From: Gigaspora margarita
Taxonomy: Eukaryota; Glomeromycota; Glomeromycetes; Diversisporales; Gigasporaceae
Reading direction: 5' to 3'
NCBI GenBank assembly: GCA_009809945.1
Contig: WTPW01000764.1
Span: forward strand, 157,595 to 221,594
Length of the DNA: 64,000 nt
The position numbers and the translations under genes are program-made. Every line of letters begins with the position of its first letter. The first letter of the stretch is position 1. The notes under the pieces are model-generated. The model searched no databases. It was not told the origin of the DNA and worked only from the letters and a program-made list of their open reading frames with translations. This document shows positions 10,425 through 23,206 of this stretch, piece after piece.

Positions 10425-10865
10425 ATGAAAAATATATTTTTATTACTTATTCTCATCATTGCAGTCTTCAACAATTTTACTTTAGCTACGACATCTCTTA
10501 ATTTAAAAAGAGATGATCGAATTAATCACACTTATTCTCTTAATTTAAAAAGAGATGAACAAACTATTCACACTTCTTCCATTGACAAAAACTATGCTAG
10601 CAGCTCATCATTAGTATCTTTGATGAAAAAGTCTGTTACCTGTCCAACCGGATCTCACACATGTTCAGATAATAGTGGAAAATGTTGTAATAATGGTTAT
10701 TTTTGTTGTTCAGATAGCCAAGGAGGATGTTGTCCTAATGGTTCGACATGCTTACCTAACTTTAAATGCAGCAACAGTACAAAAAGTGAAGGAAATATTA
10801 ATAAAATGGCAACATTAGTATCAGCACTTACATCATTCGTTTCAATGGGTTTAATATTGGTTTAA
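10425..10865 (+). CDS. Small secreted cysteine-rich protein, possibly Kex2-processed and GPI-anchored
   Basis: Single-exon frame of 146 residues. The ATG at 10425 is chosen because the seven codons before it start only at TTG. Residues 1-20 form a signal peptide (MKNIFLLLILIIAVF). Residues 24-50 hold two near-identical 14-residue repeats (SLNLKRD, then I/R...HT) encoded by a 42-bp DNA duplication, each with a Lys-Arg pair at 28-29 and 42-43 that suits kexin cleavage. Residues 73-115 contain ten cysteines in a granulin-like CPxGxxxC...GxCC...CC...GGCCPxGxxC pattern. The C-terminus (128-146) is hydrophobic after a small polar stretch, as in GPI-anchor signals. It is probably delivered to the cell surface or secreted. 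A role as a host-interaction effector is possible but not shown. Confidence 0.8.
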   Translation: MKNIFLLLILIIAVFNNFTLATTSLNLKRDDRINHTYSLNLKRDEQTIHTSSIDKNYASSSSLVSLMKKSVTCPTGSHTCSDNSGKCCNNGYFCCSDSQGGCCPNGSTCLPNFKCSNSTKSEGNINKMATLVSALTSFVSMGLILV

Positions 10866-11649
10866 CGATATTAGTAGAAAAATTTTAATTAAGTATATAA
10901 TCGATTTTTTTACAACTAAATGATAAGTCATTTATAGAGTAATTAGTTACATCACATGCTTCGCTGCGTGCATAATCCATTAGTCTAGCAAATTTAAAGA
11001 TCTAATTGAATCTTCAAATTTATTTTAGTAATAAAATTTTAGATGATCGATATCACCTATTAATTCATATCAGAAACTAGATGTTTGTCTTAAATACTTT
11101 AAATTATAAATAACCGTTATATTTACAGATCAAATCAATGCAAATAAAAGTTAAATAAAGAAAAATTAGAAACTGAACATGCAGGTATTTTTAATTAATG
11201 GGGTGCTTATTCATGAGTTATTTGAAACGATGCATGCTGATTCCATGATTGATCAATTGGAAATGGATTAATTTTTCTATTTGACGGATGCTTATTTATG
11301 GAACTTAAATTTTATTATAGAGGTGTTTATTTACTGTAGGTGCTTATTTTGATAAAATATCTGACAAAAACAAAAAGACCAACTAAGAAAAATATTCCCG
11401 AATTTAGGTAAAAACAGACTAACAAAAGGGTTAAAGGCTTTCTAACACCTCAATGCGATCCAGATTTCATGGCTAAACGCAATATTGTAATTGAAAAAGC
11501 AATAGCTAATTGCATGTCCAAAATATTTTTATAACATAATCATAACAGTAATAATAGGTACAGTAGAAAAAAATTATACATTATGCAAAGTTTTATGATC
11601 GAGAATTTTTATTATACTTGTTATTACATCAATTCACAATTTACAATGA
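10866..11649. other. Gap; possible small MITE with GGTGCTTATT ends
   Basis: Between 11200 and 11350 the motif GGTGCTTATT(T/C)A recurs (GGGGTGCTTATTCATG, GGATGCTTATTTATGG, AGGTGTTTATTTA, AGGTGCTTATTTTG). No gene was found. Confidence 0.35.
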
Positions 11650-11813
11650 TTCTATTACTACTATACTCTTAAAATAAATTTTCACCTTAACTTTTAATGT
11701 AGCAACAGACTTCAATATTACCCATACACAATATAAAAATGCCTTGTTCATTAGAATTGCCGCATTTAATGAATTTCAAATGTCAGCAATTGCCTCTTTT
11801 CACCCTTACATAT

Positions 11814-12045
11814 CGGCGGATTTACAGAATTGAACCTTTTTTCAAAACCCCGATTTTCATATAATTTTGCAAATCAACCCACCTTATCTCTAAGATCTAA
11901 TGGGTTGGCGCTTATCTAATGGGTTAATTTATATTGATCAGTTATTTGTTGATCATCTGACCATCATCTGACCAATCAATTTTTGTAAACAATCGTATTT
12001 TGGGGACCATTTTTAGGGCCCAATTTCAATTCCGTAAATCCGCCG
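11814..12045. mobile_element. Intact MITE of the CGGCGGATTTAC family, 232 bp
   Basis: Ends CGGCGGATTTACAGAATTG and CAATTCCGTAAATCCGCCG are almost perfect inverses and are flanked by ATAT on both sides. A second copy, split by a hAT, is at 6281-9014. Confidence 0.85.
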
Positions 12046-13138
12046 ATATGAATTGTGACCATGTCCCTTCCATTGCAGAATTAAAGACTGTATTTATAAT
12101 CGAAATTACATCTTAGAATTTTTAAATACCACTCATATGCCCTTTTTCGTCATTGGTTGTGCCCATTCCTTTCAATATTAAATTGAGACTATGATGATTA
12201 TCGGAATTGATCTCTAGCAAATTTAAATCTTACTTAAATGCCTTTTTGTTCATCCTGTTACTACACCATTTTAATTGCAGAATCCAAGATTACATTGTCA
12301 TCAGAATTGTACCTCCAACAAATTTCAAATATTACTCCATGCTCTTTTTTCACCCTTAGCCGTGGTTATGCCATTTCATTGCAGAACCCAAGTAAGTATC
12401 GCCTATGGGAATTACAACCATCGACAGTTCCAAATACCACTTAAATGTCTCATTTCGTCCTTTATGACTATGTTCATTTCATTTAAGAATCAAAGGCTCC
12501 TTTATTCATCGGAATTGCATTTCCAACAGGCTTCAAATATCACACATATGCTTTTGTTTCATTCTAACAGCGAATATGTTATTTTCATTACTGATTCAAA
12601 GACTCTTCCACCAAACGGAATTGTCACCTTCGAAGTAAATTTCACATTCCTCTTTTCATTCTTAACGGTAACTATGGACTTTTCATTACAGAATTATAGG
12701 CTACGTTATTCATGGGAATTGGCTTTCAGCAGATTTCAGATACAACTTATACGCCTCTCCATTCTTAACTGTGAATATTCTATTTTATTGCAGAATCAAA
12801 GTCGCATCGTTGTCAGAATTACACTTTAACAGATTTCAGATACAACACATATGCCTTTTTTTTTTTTATCATTAGCTGTGAAATAACACTCATTACAGAA
12901 TCCAAGACTATCTTGCCCATAGCAATTGTCACTTCAGCAAATTTCAAAGATCACACGAATTCCACCTTTTCAACCTCAGCCATGACTATTTTCCCTTCAT
13001 TGTAGAAGCAGAGACAACGTTGATAATTAGATATGCCGCTTTTAACCAGATTCCAAGACTCCATTGCCCATCGGAATCGTCACATTCAAGGCCGATTCAA
13101 ATAACTTTAAATGCTTGCCGGGATTTCGTTTTTATTGT

Positions 13139-13466
13139 GGGTTTGGGTCAGAATCCCGACAAACAGAATCCCGACAGGTCATAATCCCGACAAAAAAATC
13201 CCGACAATCAAAAATCCCGACAAATCCCAACAATTAAAAAAGTGTTCGTTGAGCAATTTTACTATATAATCGCCTAAACCCAAACCCTAACCTAGGCGCA
13301 CACCCTAACCCTAACCTATGCACTCGCCTAACCCTACCCTACCCTAACTTAAATAAACTTTATAATTTTTTGTTGTCGGGATTTGTCGGGATTTTTACTG
13401 TCGGGATTTTTTTGTCGGGATTATGACCTGTCGGGATTCTGTTTGTCGGGATTTTGACCAGCACCC
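13139..13466. mobile_element. MITE built of GTCGGGATT repeats with telomere-like centre
   Basis: The ends pair as GGGTTTGGGTCAGAATCCCG and CGGGATTTTGACCAGCACCC and are flanked by an exact 8-bp duplication TTTATTGT (13131-13138 and 13467-13474). Each arm has five or six copies of AATCCCGACA in opposite orientation. The centre (13250-13350) is rich in CCCTAACCCTAACC. It interrupts the Sel1 pseudogene. Confidence 0.85.
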
Positions 13467-14200
13467 TTTATTGTAGTATGCCATTCAATGCAAAATCAAA
13501 AATTACTTTGATTAACTTTAATGCATCTCAACAGATTTTAAACACTACTCACATCATTATTTGGCCTTAGCTGTGACTGTACACCTTTCATAGACTACAT
13601 TATCATCGGAATTGCACCTAAGCCGATTTCGAGTGTATCATTTCTGTGACTGTGCTGTTTTTATTATAGCGTCTAAGACTACATTGCTCAATGGAATTGT
13701 CGCCTTAGAAAATTTTAATATCTCTCAAATGCTCTTTTCCTGATCCTTAGCTGTGTCTATGCCATTTCTGCATAAGAATCCAAGATCATTTCGTCTATTT
13801 GAATTATTACCTTCAGAACATTTCAAGCACCATGTAACTACCTTTTATTCAGCCTCATCTGTGGGTATTCATAATTAAAGACCACACTGTATTAACATTG
13901 CCACCCTCAAAAGCAATTGTTGGAAAAAAAATACCTGGAAGCCTCTGAACGTTTATTTAATGTGGAGATACAAAGCTCGGGACGTAAAAAATAATGCACA
14001 ATTTGAATATAGAATTTTTAGAAGTGTTGAGGATTAGTGATAGTAAGAGAAAAAAAACTATTATATAGAAATTTCTAATAATAAGGATTTTTTTTTTTTT
14101 TTTTTTTAGATCAATAATAGTCATAGTAAAAGCATGATAAATTCAACTTCGAGAACTTTCGAATCAGCAATCCTACACAAATAAATATCTTTTCTGGTTT

Positions 14201-14327
14201 ATTTTACCATGCTCTTTAAAGTAGCAACATTATTGTATTTTATATGTTTTAATAAAAATTATCAAAATCGAATTTTTTATTAGAAAGCAACAAAAGAGCA
14301 TTGTCACTTTAAAGAGCATGTTAAAAT
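14201..14327. mobile_element. Short MITE, 127 bp
   Basis: Terminal inverted repeats ATTTTACCATGCTCTTTAAA and TTTAAAGAGCATGTTAAAAT differ at one position. No target duplication was identified. An AT-rich gap with a poly(T) run (14090-14110) precedes it. Confidence 0.6.
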
Positions 14328-14569
14328 GGTCTCGACAATTATAATTTTATTTATACAGGCTTGCCGGTTCAAGTATTATTTCCATTTAAATTTTACAGGC
14401 TTTTACTATTACTAGCTCTTTAACCCTCGCGCTGTTTCGGGAAAGAATATATATATATATAATTATATATTTTTATATACTATAATATACATTATTCATT
14501 ATATAATAGCAATTTAATTACTCTAAAGCTAATAAAATTTTTTATTAAAATAGAAAAAAACAAAAAATT

Positions 14570-15470
14570 AAAAATTATACTATATTCTAAAACTAACTAT
14601 TGTACAATATTTCAAATCTAACTATTATACAGTATAATATTTCAAACCTAACTATTGCTCTATATTTCAATTATCATACATATTCCAAATTTAACAATTA
14701 TATGTACCATACCCAAATTTAGCTACTATACTATTCTCAAATTCAACTATTATGTTATACCTACCATACTTTGTCTCAAATATAACTATTGTACTATGCT
14801 CTCTTTTAATTATTATGCTATATTTTTTTTAACAATTGTTTATATTTTATTTTAACAATTTGTACTATTTCTCTTTTAACAATTATCTATGCCTCATTTT
14901 AATAATTATACTATGTTATATTCTATATTCTATTCTAAAAATTATATTATTTTTATTCTATTATACAATAACTATTTTAACTATTGCTATATTTTATTCT
15001 AACTATTGTACTATATTTATTCTAGCTATTGTGCCATGTTTTAACTATTATATTATATTTATTCTAAATATTTGTTTTAATATTTTGCTATATCTGTTTT
15101 AACTTATATCTAATTATATTTCATACTATGTCAATTTTAACTATTGTACTATATTTAATCTAATGATTATACTATATATGTTTTAACTATTGTGAATTAT
15201 AAATAGCCAAAAGCAAATAATAAAGAAGTTTTATATTAAACTTTCTTTTGGCTTTTACTTTTTGAAGCAGTTGGATAATTGTTTTTTTTTCAATTTAGTA
15301 CCTTAGTATTTTATTATTTTTTTTAAGCCTTTACAATTTCTTTGTAAGAAACTCCTGCCTTTTTAACTTTTTACAAATTTAACTAAATTACTTTCTAATT
15401 ATTTTATTATGTCTATTCTAACTATTGTATTATATTTATTCTATTATTATACTATGAGTTAGCTTCAAAA
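14570..15470. repeat. Degenerate ~25-bp satellite
   Basis: Recurring unit TTTTAACTATTGTACTATAT with variable spacing fills the region. It is broken near 15200-15400 by unrelated sequence. The Tyr/Ile-rich open frames here reflect the repeat. Confidence 0.65.
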
Positions 15471-16472
15471 AAGAATTTGCAAATTGAATAGTTAAATATC
15501 TATTATTTTGCTTTACATATAAAATATATATTTATATTTATATATGCTATATTTTTTATATTAAAAAAATTTAACAACTACTATAATAAATAAAAGTTTA
15601 GATTGCAAATAAAAATTTTAAGTTGGGTGCTATTAGGCATCTAATAATAAGTTAGAATTAGTCAATAATTAGTATAATATAGAAGATCAAAACAATTTGT
15701 TTTTTTAAAAATTACTTCTCAAATATTTCATAAAAAACTAATTTTCATGCCCTAACAAAATTTTCTTGAGCAATTTTACTATATATTCTAATCCCTAATG
15801 CTACCTTAAATAAATTTAACAAATTCTGTTGTAGAAGATATATATCTCTTTGAGATATATATTTTGCAAAAGATGCCTATAATTTTTCTTTTAAATTTAA
15901 TAGAAATTTTGCTATTAATAAATAAAAATTTTAATATATTTATTAAAAATTTGTGCTAATAAATCAAAATTTTAATATTGCTATATTTTTTAGAAAAATT
16001 CTATTTTGACCTGGGTCAAAATACTCTTTAGAGTTAGTTGAGCAGAATTATATTAATTATAGCTATATTTTTATATTAAAAACCCTAGTTAGCATTAATA
16101 TAATTCTAGCAATTATTAATTAATATTATTCTGGCTTGTACTAATCAAGAGCCACTTTTAGAGTTGGTATTACAAAAACTACATGTTTACTTACATATGT
16201 AATGTAACTTTACATTAAATAGTGCATTATTACATGATTATTTTATTTCATTATCTTTTTCTATCACTTTTTCACTATCATGTAACTATGCCTAAAAAAC
16301 TTCAAGTTCATTTAAGTTAGGGTTAGGGTTTGGAATTTTTTTTAATAGGGTGCAAAAGGTGATTTCATATGCAAATTTTAGAAAAATGAGTGTTTTTTAA
16401 AAAATCTAACAGTTTGTTTTGATCTTATGCTTGAGTTACTTTTATTAAGACATAACCTGCTTTGGTTTGCAC
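15471..16472. other. AT-rich gap with one copy of the GCAATTTTACTATATA module
   Basis: GAGCAATTTTACTATATATT is found near 15770, followed by an AATCCC...TTAAATAAA tail. GTTAGGGTTAGGGTTTGG lies at about 16317-16335. No gene was found. Confidence 0.5.
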
Positions 16473-17338
16473 TAGAGTGTCCTGAATTATGATCTGGGAT
16501 AATATTTGCGCAATTCATCTTATAGCACATAAAATATGCAATTTTGTATAATTTAAAGAAATTCACATAATCTCACATAATTTATCTATTCTCTTGTATA
16601 AAGAAATTTCTATTGGGCAATTGACATTACATCAATTAAGTTACACAGAATAGGATATCAAGTTGGTTTATATTATACTCTAACATAGGCTAATTCTAAG
16701 TAGGATTGTGTGAATAATGCTGCCTAAACCATCATAGTATCTATTCTGCAAACCTGATTCAAAATCCAGATCTGATCTGGATCTGTACTTGTCGGATCCC
16801 AAAAATCAAGAATCTGAATTCAGTCTGTCAGATTTGGATCCATATGGGCTACCATCAATAGAAATCAAGCAAATTTTTTTTAGTAACTTTTTTTAAAAGT
16901 TTAAATCAAAATAACTTAACAAAAACTTGATCAATTTGATAAATTTTTTTTTAAATTAATTCTATAAGTTTATGAAATTAATTTAAAAAATTTTTTATCA
17001 AATTTGATTAAATTTTTGTTAAGTTATTTCTGTTCAAAGTTTCAAAAAAATTTTATTATAAAAAATTTGCTTGATTTCTATTGATGGCAGCCCATATAAA
17101 GACCTGAAAAGATATGAAAGATCTGATTCTTCATATATAAAGAGTTCTTTGGATCTGATCAGGATCCAGCTCCAAATATTTAAATACTGATTCAAATCTA
17201 TACTTGGACCCAATTTGAATTTCAGATCAGATTCAGATCTTTAAAATATCTGATCCAATCTAATCCATGTGGAACACTATTTGTAATTTACCAGATGCAT
17301 ATTTTGGTATTTACTAGATCATAATCCTGGATACTCTA
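16473..17338. mobile_element. hAT MITE, 866 bp, with internal fold-back
   Basis: Ends TAGAGTGTCCTGAATTATG and CATAATCCTGGATACTCTA are flanked by an exact 8-bp duplication GTTTGCAC (16465-16472 and 17339-17346). The termini are related to those of the hAT copies at 2017-3371 and 6343-8883. Confidence 0.9.
16856..17093. mobile_element. Fold-back MITE nested in the hAT MITE
   Basis: GGGCTACCATCAATAGAAAT begins the left arm and ATTTCTATTGATGGCAGCCC ends the right arm; pairing continues inward for most of the length. It is flanked by ATAT (16852-16855 and 17094-17097). Confidence 0.7.
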
Positions 17339-17349
17339 GTTTGCACCAT

Positions 17350-19095
17350 GCAAAATCACATCATAGTAAATTTTGACAGCAGCTTTATAAAATGTTTGCT
17401 AGTATTAATAGTTAAATTTCATGTACATAAGTTATATATAATTTATGTAGCAAGTTATATGTTGGCTACTGGACCAAGTTTATATTAATGCTAGTAGAAA
17501 TTTTGACCAACTTTAATTTCTATATTGTAACTTACATAATGGCCCAAATAAATTAAAATAGCTTATTACACATGACTGTATAATCTGCATATAACAGTTA
17601 AGTATCCAATTTTTATTGCTATTTTTTCTTATTATTAACTAATTTATTTTTTTTATCCTATTGCTTCATTGTTGGTGTCATCATTGGCATCACCTGAGTT
17701 TCTGAAAAACTTTAAATTTAAACTTATGTTGAGAAACTTGGAAAATTCTAGTGAATTAGTTCATCAAGGCAAATCATTGATGTTGTCATTGTTATGTTTT
17801 TTTGTATTTCATCTTTATTGGTGCTAGGTCATTGGATCATTGTAAATAATAATGAAGAGTCTTTTTATAGTTGTATTGTTGGCTAGTAGATCATATTCAG
17901 TTAACTAGGGTTTCTTTTTTTATAGTTGCATCATTAGGTCTCATCATTTGCTGGTTATGATTAGCGTATCTTCAGAATATCTCTTGGAGTCATTGTAGGT
18001 TGGTGCTATTGTAGTTTCTTTGACATGCTTTTTTGATGATACAATGATAGTTAGTTTAGAGGTAGTATAGCAAAGTAGGTTAAATTACAATCAGGTTAGT
18101 AGTAAAGTTAGTATAGAGTATATAATTGTGGTTAGTGATAAGGTTAGAATAAGAGTACGATTAGAGTTAATAGTTAGATTATATAATTATGTTCATTAGT
18201 TTTATAAATTTTTTTGCACAATAATAGTTAAAAAACATTGGTTATAAATTAATAAAAATTATATTTTACCTGGTATGTTAATAGTTAGTGATAATGATAA
18301 TAAATATTTTATAAAATTAATATTATATAAAATCAAACTTGCAATGTAAAAGGGAACTCAATTAGCAATATTTTTGTTTTAAATAAAAAATTTTACACTT
18401 AAGTATTAAAGTTGTAGGACCACTAAAAGACTAACTGACTGGACCAAAGAACATAAAGTCAGTCTTATTTGGACTGGAACAGACTAATTCATCCCTAGTT
18501 CCAGCATAATGGGCTTCCTTTCTAATTAAAAAGTGACCCCAAAGTAAAATATTATATTATGGTTTATTAATTAAATAAAATATGCATTTTTAATTTTAGT
18601 AATTACAATAATTTATTACTTGGATCTGATAGTTATCATTAAAAGTTATAATTTTTGTTTTCACCTAGGTTAAAGTCAACCAATATATAATTTATATAAT
18701 ATAACATTATATAATATTCCTTCTATTCTAACCATTTTATGAAATTTAAAAAGTCTTATTAATTTGAAACACTTACTAAAGATCTAATTACAAAAAAAAA
18801 CTTTTTTGTTTATTCTTATATAATATAAATGTTAAGTTATTCTAATAATATACATGACAATTTAATTAAAAAACATTATAGCTAACCCTCATAATTATTT
18901 CTCTATTTTCATGATTATTTTGATGTGGCATTCCATGAATTTTTTGCTATTCAGACTAATCTGGAAAAAAGCAAACAGTTACACACGTTTGTATTATAAT
19001 ATAATAGATATTTGTAACTACACTAATATCTAATCTGAAATGATACATTAATGCCAATGTTGATACTGAATACTAGTGGTATGAATTAATATTAT
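17350..19095. other. AT-rich gap, no gene
   Basis: A loose pattern of GGTTAG and GTTAGTATAG motifs lies at 18060-18190. Nothing else was recognised. Confidence 0.5.
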
Positions 19096-21549
19096 TGAAA
19101 AATTATATTATAGAACTTCTCACTATTCAATAATAACAAAAGTATTAGTGTTACTATTATTTCTATTGTGAGTACTATAAAAAATTCTTACTCGACACAT
19201 AATATGTAGCTAAGGTTGTCACAATTTCTGTTGTGAATTGCTGTAAAAAATTTTCTTTTAGAAAGTTGCTTATTATTCTAATTGCTAAAGTATATTGTTG
19301 AGTTTTTTGTATTAAAATTATTATGATTTCTATTAAGAATTGCTATAAAAAACATTTCATTATAACATTAGATTTTGGCAATATACACTATGGAATTTAC
19401 TAATGCTTGCTATTAATATTATCCATATTTTAATTTAATATTACAGAACAAAGCATTCGAAATATGCAAATGAGTTTTTTAAAATTTGAACTATTATCAT
19501 CATATAGAAGACTGTTAATAACTCTGGTCATTCTTGTATTCTTGATTCACCACATCTCAATTTTTATTATTACTTTATAGATTGATTATGAAATTATAAA
19601 GATTATGATTATAATATTAATTTTTTAAACAATCAAAATAATTACAAATTTAAATGGAAATCTTTATAGTCTGATCAAAATTTTTCACCACACTTAGATC
19701 ACACTTTTGAATATGGTCAATCAAAAATGTTAATACATACAGACTCAAACTTAAATTAATTATATACATATTCCAGAACATAGTAATGCTTGCATAATGG
19801 AGTGTACCAGAAATGTAGTCATACTTGCATCATGAAGTGTATGCTTTTCTACCATCTATCATAGTGCATTTGCAAAATCTTGCATTTGATTGGGTGTTAA
19901 AAATCAAGTACTAATATAATATACTGCTACTATTCATGTACAAAATACATAGTATATACTGTATAAGTTCGTATACAAGATCTCTAAATAGTAGATCTAC
20001 TATGAATTAGATCCAGACATGTACTACAAAATCTATATTAATCAAATACGCCTTTTTTAAACAGTTAAAATGCCTATTGTAAATACAAAGTGTATATACA
20101 CTTTAATTTTTTTCATTTTATGATATAAGTTCTCAGCATGTACTAGACCTGAGGTCTACTATATAGTTTAAAAATTGGTTGAATATAACAGACTGGGTCT
20201 TGTATATGAAATTATACAGTAATAGCATATGATGCAGAAAATCAGATGAGAATACATAAATTATTCTTTATCACAAAATCAAGTCTAAATCATGTTTTGT
20301 AATCATAAGAATACAACCTAAATTTAAAAATAATGATAAATTCTTTTGCTGTGATTCTTCATTATGGTCTTTGATGATCAGTATTATCAATTCATCTGTC
20401 TGGTAAAAATCTGACAAAAAAAATAAAGTAAAAAAGTAGTATGTATATTTGTAGGTTTAAACAGAAAGCTAAGAAAAAAGACTATATATTTATTATCAAT
20501 TGATGACATATTTGATTTCTTTATATCCAAAAGCGTACCAAGTAGTGATAAGACAATTTTGATTTTTTTAAAGATCCTGCATGTGATGTGGGATCAAGCA
20601 GGGTTCCTGAATTTTTCACAATTAATAAAAATATACTATCACTAGAAATACAATTTCTTATTAAAATAATAATTATTTTTTACAAAGCTTACTGCATCTA
20701 TTACAAATAAAATTGCTAATATGGATTTTGCCTACTTTTAAAAAATTATTTGAATTTATCATTATTAAATGTATCAATTCAGATTTGTCTTAATTTTTAT
20801 CAATTTGTTTTTATAATATTACAAGTATTTGTAGCATACTGCTAGTGCTCTTTACAATACAAAGTGTCTATAATAAATAAAACATAATTTTTAAAATTCT
20901 GCTACAGAACTTACTCACTATTTTGTAATGATAAAGAATTATTATATATTAGAATTATGTAATTTCTAATGTGAATTACTATAAAAAAAATTCTGTTACA
21001 AACCTACTTGACAGATAATATGTTGGTTTATATCATGAATTACTGTTAAAAATTCTTATATAAAACTTGTGCACTATTCTAAAATCACATTACAGTATTA
21101 GGGTTTAATTAGTTCACATTGAAATTATTATGGTTTCTATTATGTGTTATTGTTATAAACCATACTGTTCTAATGATACATGGTATGTGATTCACTAATG
21201 CATTAATGTTATTTTTATTTTAGTTAATCTAATTTTAAAGATACAAAGTACTCATAATAAATAAACTGATTTTTTAAATTTCATTACAGAACTCACTATT
21301 CCCATAATGATAAAAAGGTAATTTATTTTGTATTAGAATCATGTAATTTCTATTGTGAATTACTATAAAAAATTCTGTTGCAAACCTATTCAACAGATAA
21401 TACATTTTAAAATTAAGTTTGATCAAATTATTGTGATTTCTATTATGAATTACTGTTAAAAATTCTCATAAAAAACTTGCATGCTATTCTAATAATCACT
21501 ATACATAGTTAAGGTTAAATTAGATTGCATTAGAATTATTATTCCTTAA

Positions 21550-23206
21550 AAGGTCTTGCAGGCAAATTTGTTTGCAATTTTAAAAATATTTAAGGTTTTT
21601 TTAAATAAAACAAAAAAATAAATAATTTAGAAATTTTTTATTTTATATAATATATTATTTTTTTTCCAAGTTAAGGTGCTTACTTCGGGAGTAAGAGTTT
21701 TATTCAAGATATTAAGATCCAGGGCTTCCCACATGGAGGTCACTCGATATAGTACATTGACGAGAGTACAACTAGCCACACCTGCAACTTTTGGTTGCCT
21801 ATTTAAGTAGCTACCCAAAGGTTCTACACTAGCTGCCATACCTGCAACCTGCATGCTGGGTCATTGCCTATTTTAAACCCTCTGATTATTGCTATCTGCC
21901 AATCTCTCTTGTATTACCGGAACAAGATCTGGATTCTTTTTTACCTCCCTTAGGACTACTTTATTCTCAGTAAAAGACCTGGTAGAGCAGTTCCTGTCCC
22001 ACACAGGTATTACCTACACTTTGGTAACTTACGCTATAGCTTTACCTATTCTTGCAGTCAGGGATTATTCTTAAACCGCTACTGTTACCTACTTTTTGCC
22101 CTTATGAAGTTCCCCAACCCTGGTACCTGGTCAGTCACTCTTCTGGATCCTTTTTCCCAGTCGCATACCTACTTCCAATCCTAAGACCTGGAAGGTTTGG
22201 TTAGTCTGGCATTAGGGTGCCAATAGTCTTCCTCCCCTTGGTCCATGCTTTTGAAATGCATGTTCTTTTTCTCTAGTGTAACTCCGGCGGTCTGGTTAAT
22301 AGGGTCCTCCAACCTTTTTTGTTGTTGGTTTGCTTCTGATCAGTTGCCGTCCAAGATCCTTTTCCCCTAGCAGCGTTGAAAGTCAGGTACTTCTCCACTC
22401 GGGTCCTGCCAAGCGGGTTCCATTCTGCTAATTCTCAGGATTTGCATGCCTTTTTCTCATGTAACATTACACAAGTCAGTTAGCTCCCAATAACTTGGTA
22501 TCACCTGGGTTACAGATCAAAGATCCAATTAGTTGAAATGCAGATCAGTTAACATGACACAGATGCAATTTTCAAAATCGTCTCTAGTGGGATTCAAACT
22601 CTGCACCTGCCACTTGGGGGGTGACAACAACCCAACTTCACTATATCACCACACCCCTTTTTATATAATATATTATTTGAAATATATTTTATTAACTTTA
22701 TTATAAAAATTTTTTAAATTCATTAAATAACTTTTAATTAATTAAAGTTCAAAGTTTGTATAACTTTAGAGTTTACTATTAAAAATTTTTTTATAATTTC
22801 TAAAATTTTATATAATCCTGAAGCTAAAAAAATTTATTGCTCTTAAGACAAGTACTAATTTTTACAAGTAAATCATAAAACTTGTAATAATAAAAATGTA
22901 ATCCTTTATATAATCTATAAAGTTGTATTAAAAACAATAGATCTAAAATTAATATTTAAAGAGTTCATCAAAAAGTTTTAAAATATTTTTTTAATTAAAA
23001 AACTTTTTGAAATTTGTATATTTTGGGCTTATAAGCAACTACAATTTATTTTCTTATAATTTAAATACAAATATAGCAAAAATATAATCTTTATTTTCAA
23101 ATATTATTGTATAAAATTTTATTTAAATATTTTTAAATATTTAAAAATCTAAATCAAAGAAATATTTATAAAAAAAATTGCAGACACATTTGCCTGCAAT
23201 TGCTTA
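21550..23206. mobile_element. MITE with CTTAAAAGGTCTTGCAGGC ends, carrying a SINE
   Basis: The left end CTTAAAAGGTCTTGCAGGCA and right end TGCCTGCAATTGCTTACCAT form an imperfect inverted repeat extending about 40 bp. Without the nested retroposon (21661-22658) it is about 0.66 kb. Target duplication is not clear. Confidence 0.6.
21661..22658 (-). mobile_element. 1-kb tRNA-headed retroposon (long SINE)
   Basis: It is flanked by an exact 20-bp duplication TTTTATATAATATATTATTT (21641-21660 and 22659-22678), with a short poly(T) (its poly(A) tail) at the left. On the minus strand the 5' head has a GGTGATATAGTG A-box-like and a GAGTTTGAATCC B-box-like motif. It is markedly less AT-rich than its surroundings. 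A decayed relative lies at 28905-29335. Minus-strand frames such as 21627-21854 are short and unsupported. The length is large for a SINE; it may be a non-autonomous LINE partner. Confidence 0.8.

Larger units (their letters stand above)
11650..13930 (-). pseudogene. Decayed Sel1-like repeat gene
   Basis: On the + strand this looks like a degenerate tandem array of 100-108 bp units containing ATTGCAGAATCCAAGACTAC. Read on the minus strand, each unit resolves into a Sel1-type repeat (36 residues = 108 bp) with recurring pieces YLKSAEG, GDNSDGQCSLGF, NG(I)VTAKDEKR. About eighteen units can be counted from 2-kb of sequence once two inserted MITEs are removed. All carry stops and frameshifts, so it is a pseudogene. 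Sel1 proteins are helical scaffolds and are strongly expanded in arbuscular mycorrhizal fungi. The + strand open frame at 12275-12829 is a shadow of this array. No start or kinase domain is recognisable next to it. Confidence 0.75.

Noticed and set aside
12275-12829. 184-codon + strand frame
   Set aside because: It is the antisense of the decayed Sel1 repeats; no conserved features in this frame.
13250-13350. CCCTAA-rich run as a true telomere or fusion point
   Set aside because: It lies inside a MITE with an 8-bp target duplication, and similar runs recur in other MITEs.
14655-15102. Tyr/Ile-rich open frames
   Set aside because: They follow the degenerate 25-bp satellite and have no ordered domain.
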